Shown: piece after piece, positions 20,263 to 31,790 of the stretch
How positions within the stretch are numbered: position 1 is the first letter of the stretch
Layout of the letters: every line of letters starts with the position of its first letter
Program-made: the position numbers and the translations under genes
Notes under the pieces: generated by a model
Database searches by the model: none
The model's input: only the letters and a program-made list of their open reading frames with translations
Told to the model about the DNA's origin: nothing
NCBI GenBank assembly: GCA_944470555.2
Contig: OX104134.1
Span: forward strand, 16,657,248-16,721,247
DNA from: Heterobilharzia americana
Taxonomy: Eukaryota > Platyhelminthes > Trematoda > Strigeidida > Schistosomatidae
Direction: 5' to 3'
Length of the DNA: 64,000 nt

Positions 20263-21893
20263 TCGTGAACGCTATGCAACAGCTGAAATCCGACAAAGCA
20301 GCAGCATGACCTTGAATTCCTCCAGAAACACTGAAAACAGACTCAGAGACATCAGCATCGCAAATGCTCACACCACTACTAGATACGGTTTGGAAGGAAT
20401 GCATGACGGGTATCCGCCGACTATTTGGAAGAAGTGCTATTTTATCTAACTCCTCAATAAGAAAGACCTAAGTCTCTGCAAGAACTGGTACATAATCATG
20501 CTACACCCCTCCCCCCCCCCCAAGCAAAATATCAAGCGACATCATCCTGGAGAGACTAAAGGATGCGCCAAATTCAAAATTACGGCTGGAACACGCTGAC
20601 TGGTTGGCTGGCTTCAGGAAGAACAAATCATGTGCGGATCAAACTACAACACCACGCTACCCATCATCATCATAGAACAGGGTATAGAATGGCAGTCAAC
20701 TCAACTCTCCCTCAACTTCAACGACCATGAAAAGGCCTTCGACAGCGCTGACCGCGAAGTAATTTGGCAGGCAACTGCTTCAGTACTACGAAGTGAAACA
20801 AATCTTTATCAACCTCATTCAACAGCTATGCTTATTAATTCACAATGGAAAGCCCAGAGATGGCTTTGAAGTGAAGACAGGGGTAAAACAAGGTTGCCGT
20901 CTACTATCACCCATGATATTCCTGACTGTAGTGGACTGGATCATGCAACAAACAGTGAGGAGCGAGAAGAGGGGATACGCTGGACCTGAGAAAAGACCCC
21001 AGGAGAAGATTTGGATTTCACCGATGACTTCTGTCGAATGTCACACAAACTTGAAGATCTACAGACAAAATCCAACAAGTTGACAGAAGAGGTGAGGTAG
21101 GGCAGTGAAGATGGGACTTCAAGTGAACGTAGAGAAGACGAAGGTGATGAAGATATCCAACCAACATCACCACAACCACCACCAACACCAACAAGATTCA
21201 ATCACCATGAACGTGAGAGACTTAAAGGAAGTAGCCTGTTTCACCTACCTGGGCAGCACAACAGTTTCAACTACAGGCAGCAGCACAGATAAGGATGTCA
21301 AAGCCAGGATCGGAGAAACAAGCAAGACCGGCTTTCATTAACCTGAAACCAGTGTGGAGATCTACTGCACTCTACTGGACTCAGTATAAAGCGTGAATAA
21401 GATGCGGATTTTCAACACTAATGTCGGTCAAGTCAGTGCCTGTATGTGGTGGTTCAGAGTCGTGGTGAGTTACGAAAGGGATTTCCAATAAACTACAGAC
21501 ATTCATGAACAACTGCCTACACTCGTTACTGAAGCTGAGATGGTCAGAAAGAATAAGCAACAAGGGACTCTGGCTGACTGGCTGGCTGGCTGCCTGGCAA
21601 CAAACCAACCAAGAATTGATCGCCAAACAGATATGCAGAATGAAGTGGAGATGGATTGGGCATGCACTGAGAGGACCATTTGGGGAGATCCCGTGTCAGG
21701 CCAGGCCGTTGATTGGGATTTAAAGGAGAAACGACGAGTTGGTCATCTGAGTCGAGGGTGATGTGGCTGAGATCATGTGAGGAAGAAATGAAAGGTTTTG
21801 GGCAGTCGTGGAGCCAGATTCAAAAGATTGTAGAGAAGAGAGTGCGATGGAGGCGTGCTACTGAAGCCCTATGTTCCACTAGGAACCCAAGGG
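20263..21893 (+). mobile_element. RTE element, right half (reverse transcriptase to 3' end), defective
   Basis: Continues the element interrupted at 18742. N-terminal RT motif NAMQQLKSDKAA, a poly-C tract of about 14 (20508-20521), motif A as NFNDHEKAFDSADREVIW (20720-20765), VKTGVKQGC then LSPMIFLTVVDWIM, a DFTDD active site (normally FADD), VNVEKTKVMKI, TYLGS and WRWIGHALR. Several frameshifts and stops. Its last 1.05 kb matches the inverted copy at 4366-5444, including the same disabling changes. Confidence 0.85.
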
Positions 21894-22662
21894 AAGAATA
21901 ATATTAATAAACTGACAACAAGTAAATATTGCTAGCGGTTTCTGAATTGCAGATTATTCGTATCGATGACTTTTTGAGATAGTCTTTTTATTAAAAAAAT
22001 CTGTCTTAAGTGACAAATCCTTTGAAACACAAAAATATATTTTCCTTGTACATATAAAAATGGTAATCTCATTTATATTTATAACAAAATTCAGTTTAAA
22101 AATGGGTTGTAATTTTAACAAACGAATAGATTAGTCTGTTATTGGCTAATAGGTCAACATTAGGTCATCAAAAAAGAATGTTCTAGGGTTGATTAGTGGT
22201 TAGTTTTAGAATTAAAAAGGCATGCTTAATCAAGCATGTGTAAGGAAAATATGTAGATTAACTTAGTGAATGACAGGCGAAAAAATAAACTGGTCTAAAA
22301 TAATAATGCTAATTATAACTAATAATTTGAGTAAATCTGAGTATTGTGAAAAATTTAATGGGAGATTGGAGCTAACATGTTGAGATGTGGGAAAGTAAAA
22401 GCAAAAAACAAAACGTAATGATAACCAGTCAGTAAGAATGAGTGATTAAATCTACAAATCGATGTCATCTAAAGCTCTAGTGAAAGTAAGTCAGTTTCAG
22501 CAGGTGTTTTACTCTCTAATCTAGAGATGTTTGTGTAGTATATACTTCAAGATCAAGAATGGAACATACGAGTTTGACCTTTAGGGAAACGGAAATTTAA
22601 AACAGGAATCAGTTAGATAAGGTTCAGTTGATTCAAAGTTGAAATACCTCCTTAACAGTAAT

Positions 22663-22666
<4 letters not shown>
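21894..22666. other. AT-rich DNA, nothing recognised
   Basis: No open frames with splice support. Directly behind the RTE 3' end a short AATAATATTAATAA tail is visible. Confidence 0.5.

Positions 22667-22716
<50 letters not shown>
22667..22716. repeat. (TA)n microsatellite
   Basis: About 25 TA units between non-coding AT-rich flanks. No SINE body borders it on either side. Confidence 0.95.
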
Positions 22717-22718
<2 letters not shown>

Positions 22719-23343
22719 TTCCTTTCTCTCTTGAATTTCTAAAAACTGTCAATAGTCTTCAATATTTATTGTCCATTTATGAGTTTTGCCTTACAATAAC
22801 ATTCTGCTTACTTCTGAAGTAAGTTAAAAGTACAAAGCATATGAATGTCCGCAGGCAGTCAGCTGAAAAGTTGTAGTTTGATAAATAGTTTTTTTGACAA
22901 TCGTTGATTTTCGCCACTTTTAACATTAAAAATACTTATTATATTTAGAGTGAATTCTTAGCTCCATCTGTTCGAAATCTACTTTTTACAGAAAAAAGTC
23001 AATAGAATTGCCGCTGAAAACTTTTAATTAGAAAATAAAACCCATAGTCTTATGAATTGAATTTAAGCAAGGCGAAATTCAGCGTTTGCAGAAATTTATT
23101 AGGTCTCTGACCAACAGTTCACTGCACACAAACTAATAAGATATTAAATCAGCTTCGAGAATGAAACATTTTAAGTATATCATACAGTGATAAAGTCGGT
23201 TGAAGTGAAAATATCATGATTTGTAAATGCATATTTCGGCATCATTACGAGAAATCATTTACTGAACAACTCCATTCTGTAGAATAAAATAATATGCATC
23301 ATAAATTTACACAGTGATAACTTGTTACTATTAATATTATTTT
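22717..23343. other. AT-rich DNA, nothing recognised
   Basis: No exon, RNA gene or shared repeat visible. Confidence 0.5.
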
Positions 23344-23612
23344 TCCCTTGGGTTCCTATTGGAACATAGAGCTTCAGTAGCAAGTCACCATTGCACTCTC
23401 ATCTCTGCAGTCTTTTGAACCTAGTTCCACCACTGCCGACAACCTTTCATTTCTTCCTCACATGATCTCATCCACATCACCCTCGACTCAGATGACCAAC
23501 TCGTCGTTTCTCCTTTAAATCCCAATCAACGGCCTGGCCTGGCACGTGATGTCTCCGAATTGTTTCCTTAGTGTATGCCCAATCTAATCCATCTCCACTT
23601 TCCTCTGCAAGT
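23344..23612 (-). mobile_element. RTE 3' end fragment
   Basis: On the minus strand, the last about 270 bases of the RTE subfamily found at 4.4 and 20.3 kb: the GGAACCCAAGGG terminal block, then upstream the segments ATGTTCC and GGCATACACTAAG. It is 5'-truncated in the C-terminal coding region and ends in AATAATATTAATAG-like sequence. Too short to encode anything. Confidence 0.8.
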
Positions 23613-24012
23613 GATAACTTAGAACTAGTAAATATCTCAGGTTGTAAAAATTACGTACTAGCATACTTGGCTATTTCTTCATACACATTTACAGAGGCTG
23701 ACGGTAACTGGTGAATAGTTGAACCAAAAACCCGTATGTAGACCAGATTAAACTAAATTATGAAAACCACTGTTGATGCATTTGGATAGTTCGAAAACGC
23801 ATTGGTTACTTTCTGCATTCACAGGCATGATGCTTGCCTGTCTTTGTGATATTCCTTAGCCTAAAACGGCAAGCGACACTGTAAAGAATTAGTACTGGAA
23901 CTTGCAATGAGTGCAAACAGCTGTTGGGAAGTAATAAATATGGCCAAGTAGTGTATGAAGTTGACTAGTTATACTTGCGAATTGTTCTGTCTTATTCTGA
24001 TAAGTCAAATTT

Positions 24013-24171
24013 TTAGTGAACGTAGGTCGTCAGTAAGGAGGTTGCTCTATTCACCGTGAGTAATTAGGATTAGTAATTACTAGTTTATGCTCGTTGACAA
24101 ATGGCAATGACTAATCTTAATTACTCACGGTGACCACAGAAACCTCCTAACTTATGACCTACGTTCACTAA
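24013..24171. repeat. Imperfect inverted repeat, 65-bp arms
   Basis: Arms 24013-24077 and 24106-24171 are complementary with roughly nine mismatches and enclose a 28-base loop. Shared blocks include TTAGTGAACGTAGGTC, CACCGTGAGTAATTA and GATTAGT. It ends about 50 bases before the hammerhead-type core at 24227, so both may be parts of one element. Confidence 0.8.
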
Positions 24172-24216
24172 GAATTTGATGTATTATCTGACTGTATATT
24201 TTGGTGTTAGTAAAAA

Positions 24217-24272
24217 TAATATTCTGCTGAAGAAGCTGTGATTTACACAGTGAAACGTCCACAAATATATTG
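24217..24272 (+). ncRNA. Hammerhead-like motif of the Penelope-element type
   Basis: Core CTGAAGA (24227-24233; position 7 may be any base), a stem II hairpin GCTGTG-ATTTA-CACAG with a bulged base, GAAA (24252-24255), a two-base stem III (AC/GT) without loop and cleavage triplet GTC (24257-24259). Stem I can pair AATATT.TG upstream with CA.AAATAT downstream. Family knowledge: Penelope-like elements carry type I hammerheads with minimal stem III that work as dimers. No Penelope coding sequence was recognised nearby. Confidence 0.5.
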
Positions 24273-24949
24273 TTTTGATTTTCGAAACACGCTGGGGTCA
24301 TATTAAATTATATTCTTATGAAGATTCAGTCAAACTCGGTGCTCAACTTCTTCCAGGACATTCATGACAACTATGGTACGGATGTGTATAATCTTGTTTG
24401 AACAGTTGTCATAGAAGGAAACCGAATACCTAAAATTAAGTTACATTTAAAGAATTCACACCAGGCGTGGTTAAATATTTGGTTTTCAAATCTTCATAGT
24501 GAATTTAACCACACTGTGTATTCACACATATTATGTACGTCTTCAATATTACATGTGCGCCGAGTATTGGTTGTATCTACATGAAGATTTTGCCTGCATA
24601 GATAAGAATTTCATAACTGATGCAGTAATTTTAGCTTATCATTACAGTGATAAAAATTGTGGGTTCGAAGTTTTTATGGCTTTAGAATTTTCATCAAACT
24701 TTGAACTCTGGAACATCATCAGCGTGCATACACGTTTTTAGCTAGTGTGTGCTGTATCTTGCAATGAAATAAATATCTCCTTCAAGGATATGCATCTTGA
24801 CGCTTCTAAACCACCTCTTAACCTCGATTTTAACTCATCATTTGTTTCAACTTGTTTGCGATTGGATCAACATACCTTAAACATGAATCTCACTAGGAAT
24901 ACCAAAACTAACTGGGATACATATATTGATTGATCACGAAAGAACAACC

Positions 24950-25260
24950 AACTTCATGTTGTCTAACCCTAAGTATTGGTCGTTAGTCGGATTGAGGCAG
25001 TCCACAGGAGGCCCTGGATCATGGTTTCGTGTTTTAGCACCTGTCAGCCAAGCGTATCTGCAACCTCAACTGAAGTTGGTTACCCTCGGTGACCAACCAA
25101 TATGCCTAATCCAGTCCCACACGAAGTTATAGCGTCCTGAATAGCTCAGTCGTAACCTATGTGACTTCAGTTCTTGGCTACTCGGGTGCAAATCTCAGGC
25201 AAGACGTCAGTTCCGTCAAGTTTGCTGACACGCCTTGCTAACGAGTGCCAAAAAGCATGA
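24950..25260 (+). repeat. Possible SINE-like repeat with tRNA-like segment
   Basis: GC-richer than its flanks. At 25132-25205 the plus strand has an A-box-like TAGCTCAGTCGTAACC and a B-box-like GGTGCAAATCTC 50 bases on. No second copy in the window. Weak call. Confidence 0.35.
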
Positions 25261-27058
25261 AACTTACGTTCAGGGATTCCTGCCCATTGCCTCTGACCAA
25301 CCAATAACGGAGATAGCGTTTCACTTAGCTGATATTCGCTTTCCGTTGACTACGATGTTACCTAAGTTGATCACAACATGATCTTTAAAATACTGAAGTA
25401 TCCATGCCTGAGTGCACATACCAGTATATACTGTCCAGGTAGTTTTCTTGATCATCTAATAGGTTAAAATGTCAACTATCTGTCAGCCGATCAGAGATAT
25501 ACTCATGAAACGTATCACTTATTAAGTACATTTCTGTAGCGCATGAAATATATGTAGTTTACTCATCATTTGCCTCTTAACCTTGACTGTGGAAATTTCT
25601 CAGGCTTTATTAGCCATAATTTTCTAAGCATTGTTCTCTTAAGTTTGTATAAAATACTTATTTTCAAAAGTCTACTCACTTAATTAGCAGTAGTTTGATA
25701 AAATTTTATATTACACTCATGGGTTTCATATCCTTTATTAATGAATTCGGATTTGTTTTTCATGATATCATTTTCAAAAGCACAAACCTTTAGCTTGCAC
25801 CGACTAAGCAACCATTCTGTTTCACTTCAGAATTTGAAAATCTTCCGATGTATCCACAGCTCAAACAAAGTATCTCATAATCTGAAAGGAATATTTAAAA
25901 AGTCAGTATATTTTTTGGTCTGACAAATGGCCCGTTTCTAAGTAAATTCGGTTTGAGTAATAATGCTATCAATCCTCGTTGGATTTTCTCTTTTGACTAA
26001 GTCTTTTTAAGGTGAACTAAGTTTTTCTCAGTGTGAAAAACTAAATTTTGCTGAGGTCAACTTCTGTAATAAGGATGGTATGTTTAGTTTATTTTAGAAC
26101 ATATGAATATCAATCAGTGAGGTAAGACGATGGGGCTTCTTACTCAGCAGCCATCCAAAATGACAGATATATAGGCTATCTGGCTTTGACTGACCTCCTC
26201 CTACATGACCATATATGACTTATCGATTGGTCATTGGAGAGGAACCAATTTCAAGTTGCTCAGTCCTGAGTTTTAACCGATTTCTGTCGACCAGTATGCA
26301 TGCTGTCGATCACCTCCAACCACTAACATCAACCAAAGTGCGTGGTGGTGAGTCTCCTAGCTTTCTGGCTACAATCCAAACCTGTCACTATTCAAGATTA
26401 GACAATATGAAATTGGTGGGTCTCCAAACTCTAGTCAATGGAATGGAACTTTAACTGTCCCAGTTAAGAAAATTATAACTGAAATGTAAAGCAATTAGTT
26501 AATCTTGCTAGTGTATAAATTAATCATAATGTATGTTGCTTCAAACACTAAATTATATCAAGTTTTTAAGATTTCTGATTTGCAAATTTAAAAACAGATG
26601 GGATTTGAGGGTGTTTAATTGTTGAATGTTAATCTATAGAGTATTGGTTTCCTGAATCGTAAACACCTAATGAACTATATTTATGAGACCGAAATGAGTT
26701 AGCATATTCGTAAAATTTATTTTACTGTCAGAAGAATTTTCTTCAACGAATAAAAACATATCGTGAATCTGTCTGAGAAATTCACAGACGACCATGATAG
26801 GTCTCTAAAACCTTTACCTTAATTTTTGCACTTTTGTCATTAGTTTCAGATATATGACTCAGAAACGCCTGATATCTGGGAGTAAGATGGAAGCAGGTTA
26901 CATGACTTTTAAAATTTCCTGCTTTTCAATGAACTCACCTCAGTGGAAGGTTATTCGACAGTCAAAAAGATTTTTGACGACATTTTTAAGGGATTAGAAA
27001 GAATTCCATCCTTTGGAATTTATTTATTCATTTGCCTTTATTCCTGTTTACTTTTCAG
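25261..27058. other. Non-coding stretch with a possible dispersed repeat
   Basis: 26130-26455 is GC-richer and repeat-like but has no partner in this window. The rest is AT-rich. It borders the acceptor of the candidate exon at 27059 and is presumably intron. Confidence 0.4.
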
Positions 27059-27220
27059 CAAACTAAGAACACAAGCAGTACAACGAGGTTCAAGTATCAG
27101 AGACCCAGGACCAACACCACAAGAGTTAATTGACCAGTTGGGCTTACAACTTAACAGGAATACAGATTTCCTGCTTAATCTGAGCTCTTCTGTAATGGCT
27201 GAAAGTACTCAGCCTATCGA
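27059..27220 (+). CDS. Candidate internal exon, product unknown
   Basis: A strong acceptor (TTCCTGTTTACTTTTCAG, ending 27058), a 162-base open exon and a strong donor GTGAGTCAG at 27221. It starts with one base completing a codon and ends with two, so it fits behind the exon 2442-2647. The peptide is polar, with RDPGPTPQELIDQLGLQL and a Ser-rich end (LNLSSSVMAESTQ). No known domain recognised. Splice signals are the best on this strand in the window. Confidence 0.55.
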
Positions 27221-27418
27221 GTGAGTCAGAATGAAAGTAAATAGTAGTTTATGTTAATAATCTCTAAATAACTTTAAAATAGTGTTCATTAGGCCAAAGA
27301 CTTCATATAGAAAACCACTGAAAACTTGGGATCATTGAACAGCTACTTGCCCTAATTAGTGACTACTTCGTGATACTCACCGATAACCCTTAGCAAAACC
27401 CAGGCTACAGTTGTGAGG

Positions 27419-27559
27419 TAAATTTAAACAGCATAGTGAGAAGACGAAGATTGTCTGAAACATGTGATGTATTAGCGCCATACATTCCGAACAATCTGAT
27501 CACACACTGACTTGTTGAATACATCACATGTTTCAGATAATCTTCGCTGTTTAAATTTA
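27419..27559. repeat. Inverted repeat, 42-bp arms with 13-base bulge
   Basis: Arms 27419-27473 and 27518-27559 are fully paired over 42 positions (one as G-U) apart from a 13-base insertion (27433-27445) in the left arm; loop 44 bases. It lies about 200 bases behind the exon donor at 27221, inside the presumed intron. Confidence 0.85.
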
Positions 27560-29285
27560 TCAAAGGGGCCAGTTGCTTTAATTTATCAGGTAGCTAGCAC
27601 TTCACAGTTTAGTAACCAGATCATAACGCATTATTCTAAACTTGAAAACTTCTGTTAATTTGCGATGGACTGTGACTATTATCTAATATCATATATGGAT
27701 ATCCCTCCTTCAATTCTGCTTTTTTGACTCAGCAGGCTGAATCTTTTCTTAATAAGTCTTCAGAAAGCCTATCTTAATGCCATTTGCCGATTGGTTGCCA
27801 TTAGTCATTTCATTTGTTTATTTGCTGGAAGCTAAAAATTAAAAAAAATTTGTTCCCGAGATAATTGGGATGGTCAGACAAGAAGAAAAAGATTCATGCC
27901 GTTCATTATGAAAAAGTTTTATGTGTTGTTGTTGTTATTAGTACACAATATCCACTTAACAGCGAAACTCATTTGACTCGACCTGGAAAAGTTATTACAA
28001 CTATCACAACACTTCAAGACATTGAGCACTATCATTTCTTGTGTTAACTTACAGCCAGCACAGAACTTGTCTGAACTCTTGCTAATTCTAACTTCATCCT
28101 TTCATTTGTAAGCACTTAAAATAGTACAGCGATCAGAATGCAAGTAGCTATCTTTGTATAAAAGTATTACAGAACTACTTGAAAGAGAATTTTGATTCAC
28201 AAGATCATAAATAAATAAATATTGTATTCTTATAGCACCCAGTCATATGCATAAAGTACTCTCTTACTGGACTAATTAAAATCAGTATTTTTCAACTTTT
28301 GAGATCGACCAACATTTTGCCAACCTGTCAGAACTTTTGACTATAATGTGAACTGCTAAGGTTTATGTTTTAAAATATGTTGGTATTTCATGATGCCAAA
28401 TAAACTCAATCTATTCGCAACCATGGCATCATTACACCTACCGTCAGTTACAGTTATCATTTAAGTAACCCTTACTGTTACAATCTAACAAGTAGAGTAT
28501 TCATCTTTCACATTATTCAAATCGTTCTTGAGTATATTTGTCTGCTTATGTTATTTATTCAGTATTACAGAAATCAATCCAAACTTTCAAGAAGATAAGT
28601 TTCAAAAGCGTTGGACGAATTATTCAAATGAAATGTAGGCTGACCCCTAGTGTATTCAACCATTCAGTAGATTTATTATCATGTTCGACTGGATTCAATT
28701 TTCAATTTAAAAAAAATCATTTTTATAAATTTATTATACTTTCAATATTACAAAGTGTTCAAACCATTTTCCTCGTTTTTTATTCTTCTCTTATCTGTGA
28801 GTACGAGATTCTTGATACGATGTTCATTCATCTGTTATTCTGTATAGAATTTAGTAGAATCATAACATTGCCAAAATTTGTCGATTATTTTAATATTTAA
28901 TTAGGCGAAGTATGCACCGAAGATGAATACAAACATTATAGTATAATCAACAATTAAACCGCCTGAGGTAAAAATCATTCCTGACAAAAGCATATGATGT
29001 AAGATGTTTTATGAAAAACTTTTGTGTGGAATCTAAATTAGAATGTCGGCAACATTTTGAAGTTTAACTGTGACCTCTGAATATACAATGAACCGCTTGT
29101 TGATATGAAACATAAATGAATTCTTGCAACAATATATATCATATACATATTCTTCTTAATGAACTTGAATGCAGAAAGAGCGACAGTTGGAACAAAGTAA
29201 GGTGGTGCCATTTTATTTCGCCGGTTTCTCATCAGCTGTTTACAACCTAAAAGCATTTGAATATCATATTACATTTGTGTGTATG
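27560..29285. other. AT-rich DNA, nothing recognised
   Basis: Includes a 120-codon plus frame (28538-28900) that is Phe/Ile/Leu-rich as expected from AT-rich non-coding DNA and has no splice or family support. Confidence 0.5.
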
Positions 29286-29760
29286 TATATGGTTGTGAAA
29301 CATGACCTTTAAATGTACAGGATGTCAGAAGGCTGCAGGTATTAGACCACTTCCATCTTGTTAGTAAAGGTCGTATACCTTGGTGTCACCACGTCAGTAA
29401 TTTAGATGCTGGGTGTTGAGTTTTACGGATGAAAGGGAAGTCAGTTGCTGAAATTATGAACCTTCATCGGCTCAAGTGGCTGAGGTAAGTGTTACACATG
29501 CCTATTCACCCTCCGCTTCGTTGCACAATGTTGGCTGAATTAGGTTTAAGCTGAAAGGAGGTTAGTGGCCACTAGACTAAACAATGATATCATTGCATAA
29601 ATTCTTTATCTATTGGTCTCAGCCGTGTAGGGGAATACAGACTTCCTGGTTGGAGTCCATGTGACAACAATACCAGTGACTGGAGACTCTAGGTAACGTG
29701 ACTAAGAATCGGTGTCAGTAGCGCAGATGTGATCACAAGCTGTCCTTCCCTTAATCATCA
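29286..29760 (+). mobile_element. 3' end of the 14.6-kb retrotransposon family, decayed
   Basis: The plus strand shows decayed C-terminal RT motifs (NLHRLKWLR with HMPIHPPLRCTMLAELG) and the terminal segment GGTCTCAG...GGAGACTCTAGGTAACGTG matching the block that encodes the family C-terminus at 9960, 14920 and 61610. Many stops. 5'-truncated; no tail recognised after 29760. Confidence 0.7.
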
Positions 29761-30790
29761 AAATGAATTTTTCAAAATATCCAAAAACTTGTCTTTTTCC
29801 AATAACTACGTGTTCCTACTCTTATGACTGTTAATATTATCACGCCTATTGAATGTAGTGTTGTTGATAAACTACTCGAGACTTTTGTTCAGATCAACAG
29901 CGGTAAATAAAGTGACTGAATTCGTCAGTTATCAAACTCATTTTGGCAAATCCACCAGCTAACATATGCTAGTAAAATGCATATTTTGGAAGTAGACACG
30001 TTGAAATGTCATCGATTTCTTCATCATATTTTCTGCATGTAGAAGAGATATTTTCTGAGTAGCGTTGAGGTTATGCTTGGTGTGTTTTGTTTTAGATAGG
30101 AATTGACGCTGGTAAATATAACTAGGAGTTTTACGAATGCATGCGCTTCTATGCTTCTGTTGTACCACTTTGAGGAACGACGATATGAACCGACACACCT
30201 TTGTGCCAGATGTCATTTCGTCATTTTACATGTATCCATCTGGCTATTTATTACAGTGACATTTATGAATCCCCTAATGACCATCATCATGAAATATGAA
30301 TACCTCACAATTTGTTAATTACTTCACAGACTTCTGTACTGCATTTATTATGCGTTCTAAAAGACAACTTGCATCACAATAATAGTATGACTTGAGGTGA
30401 AAAAGTCACGTACAACTGACAAGTAATCAGCACCAAAAGTACACAAATTAACCAACTATTTCAGCTAACTAAAGTATCTGAAGGTAACCTTAAACGTATA
30501 TTTCACTAATTTAACAGTAAACTTGGGCATTGTGAATATAAACAATAGATTATGTCCGGAATTTATTCCAGTAAATGACACAATTTCACGGTGTGACACA
30601 TCTGGAAAGCAAACTAAAATTGAATTACATATTTCATTGTTCAAATAATGGTGTAGTTGATAGAGGTTGGACGCAGTGAAATTAAAGCAGTGTAATGTAA
30701 GTCGTTAGCACTCTATAGACAACCACCGATATAATTTTGATCGACGTATGATTATGAAGTAGCTACTCAATTAGAAATGGTTTTATTTTT
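29761..30790. other. AT-rich DNA, nothing recognised
   Basis: No supported exon or repeat copy. Confidence 0.5.
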
Positions 30791-30794
30791 ATTG

Positions 30795-31790
30795 TAATTA
30801 TTATTATTATTATTTGTCCTTTGGGTTCCTAGTGGAACACAGAGCTTCGGTAGCACGTCACCATTTCACTTTAGTCTCCAAAGTTTTTTTCAACCTGGCT
30901 CCACGACTGCCCGGAAGCTTTACAGAAATCTGCAAACAGTTCTCCATTCTCATTCATCATTTCACCAAATGCCAGTCGACCCATGGTCACATCTCTTCCT
31001 GTGCTGTCTGCTCCCAGTCTGCATTCATGTCACCCCACCCATTTAAATGAATTTTGATGTCACCATCTGGGGTGGACTCTTGTTCATTACTGATTACAGT
31101 TAGTTGTCTGTAGAATTCCTCCTCCTTCTCTTCATCTCCATTATTTGTAGGTGCACAGAGTAGCGTAGCACTGTATAATTGTAAATTTTCCTCCTTTCGA
31201 GTTGAACCTTGCTTTCATGATCCTGATCCTGCAGGAGGAGATTTGCTTCCACTGCATGCGAGAGAGAGCCTTCGATGCTCTCGGGGACATCATGATAGCC
31301 ACTCCAAAACTCAGTGTGCTTGTGGTTGTCATCTGGGTGGCAATATCGCAGTAGATTGGAGAGTTCACTTCCATTCTATCTGCTCTCACAGATTCGTAAC
31401 ACTTCTATGCCATATCTCTTCATCTCTCTTGCAATCTGGACAGCCTTGCTAGCCAGCTTCAAACATTGTGCGGACATTCCATGGCCTTATGTTTACTTTC
31501 TCTTTGATCGAGAGAAGAGAGGACACATCGACCAGCTTAGCTGGCTTCTTGAAGGCTTTCATCAACCGACGTCATTTTGTCTCCCTGATTCCAGTTGGGA
31601 ATAAGTTTATTTTTATATTTCCTCTTTGATTTGAAGTATTTCTAGTGGTTGGACTGATTTTCTGGGGTAGGATTGCTATTCCCCTGCCCTACCTTCTCTC
31701 TTATTCCAGATTTAGGACCGGCTAGTAACTAATGAACTAGTAAACTAGACGAGGTTGCTCTGATTTTACAGCAAGCATGTCGATTTTCAG
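30795..31790 (-). mobile_element. RTE element reduced to endonuclease plus 3' end
   Basis: Starts on the minus strand with the 5' region shared with 20.1-20.26 kb (GGACCGGCTAG near 31720), then an endonuclease frame with NIRPWNVRTMFEAG at about 31490 and later LNGWGDMNADWEQTAQ near 31050 (a degenerate GDFNA-type motif). From there the sequence jumps to the C-terminal block SGQSWSQVEKN and the GGAACCCAAAGGAC 3' end, with an (AAT)5 tail. The whole reverse transcriptase is missing. Not autonomous. Confidence 0.8.

Noticed and set aside
20505..20525. Poly-C tract as a regulatory site
   Set aside because: Lies inside a dead retrotransposon and most likely arose by slippage.
24745..24933. 62-codon plus frame after an AAG acceptor-like site
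   Set aside because: The end (LTRNTKTNWDTY) faintly resembles a retrotransposon linker, but there is no further motif, so neither exon nor element is called.
28538..28900. 120-codon plus-strand frame
   Set aside because: Rich in Phe, Ile and Leu as expected from AT-rich DNA; no splice sites or family motif.
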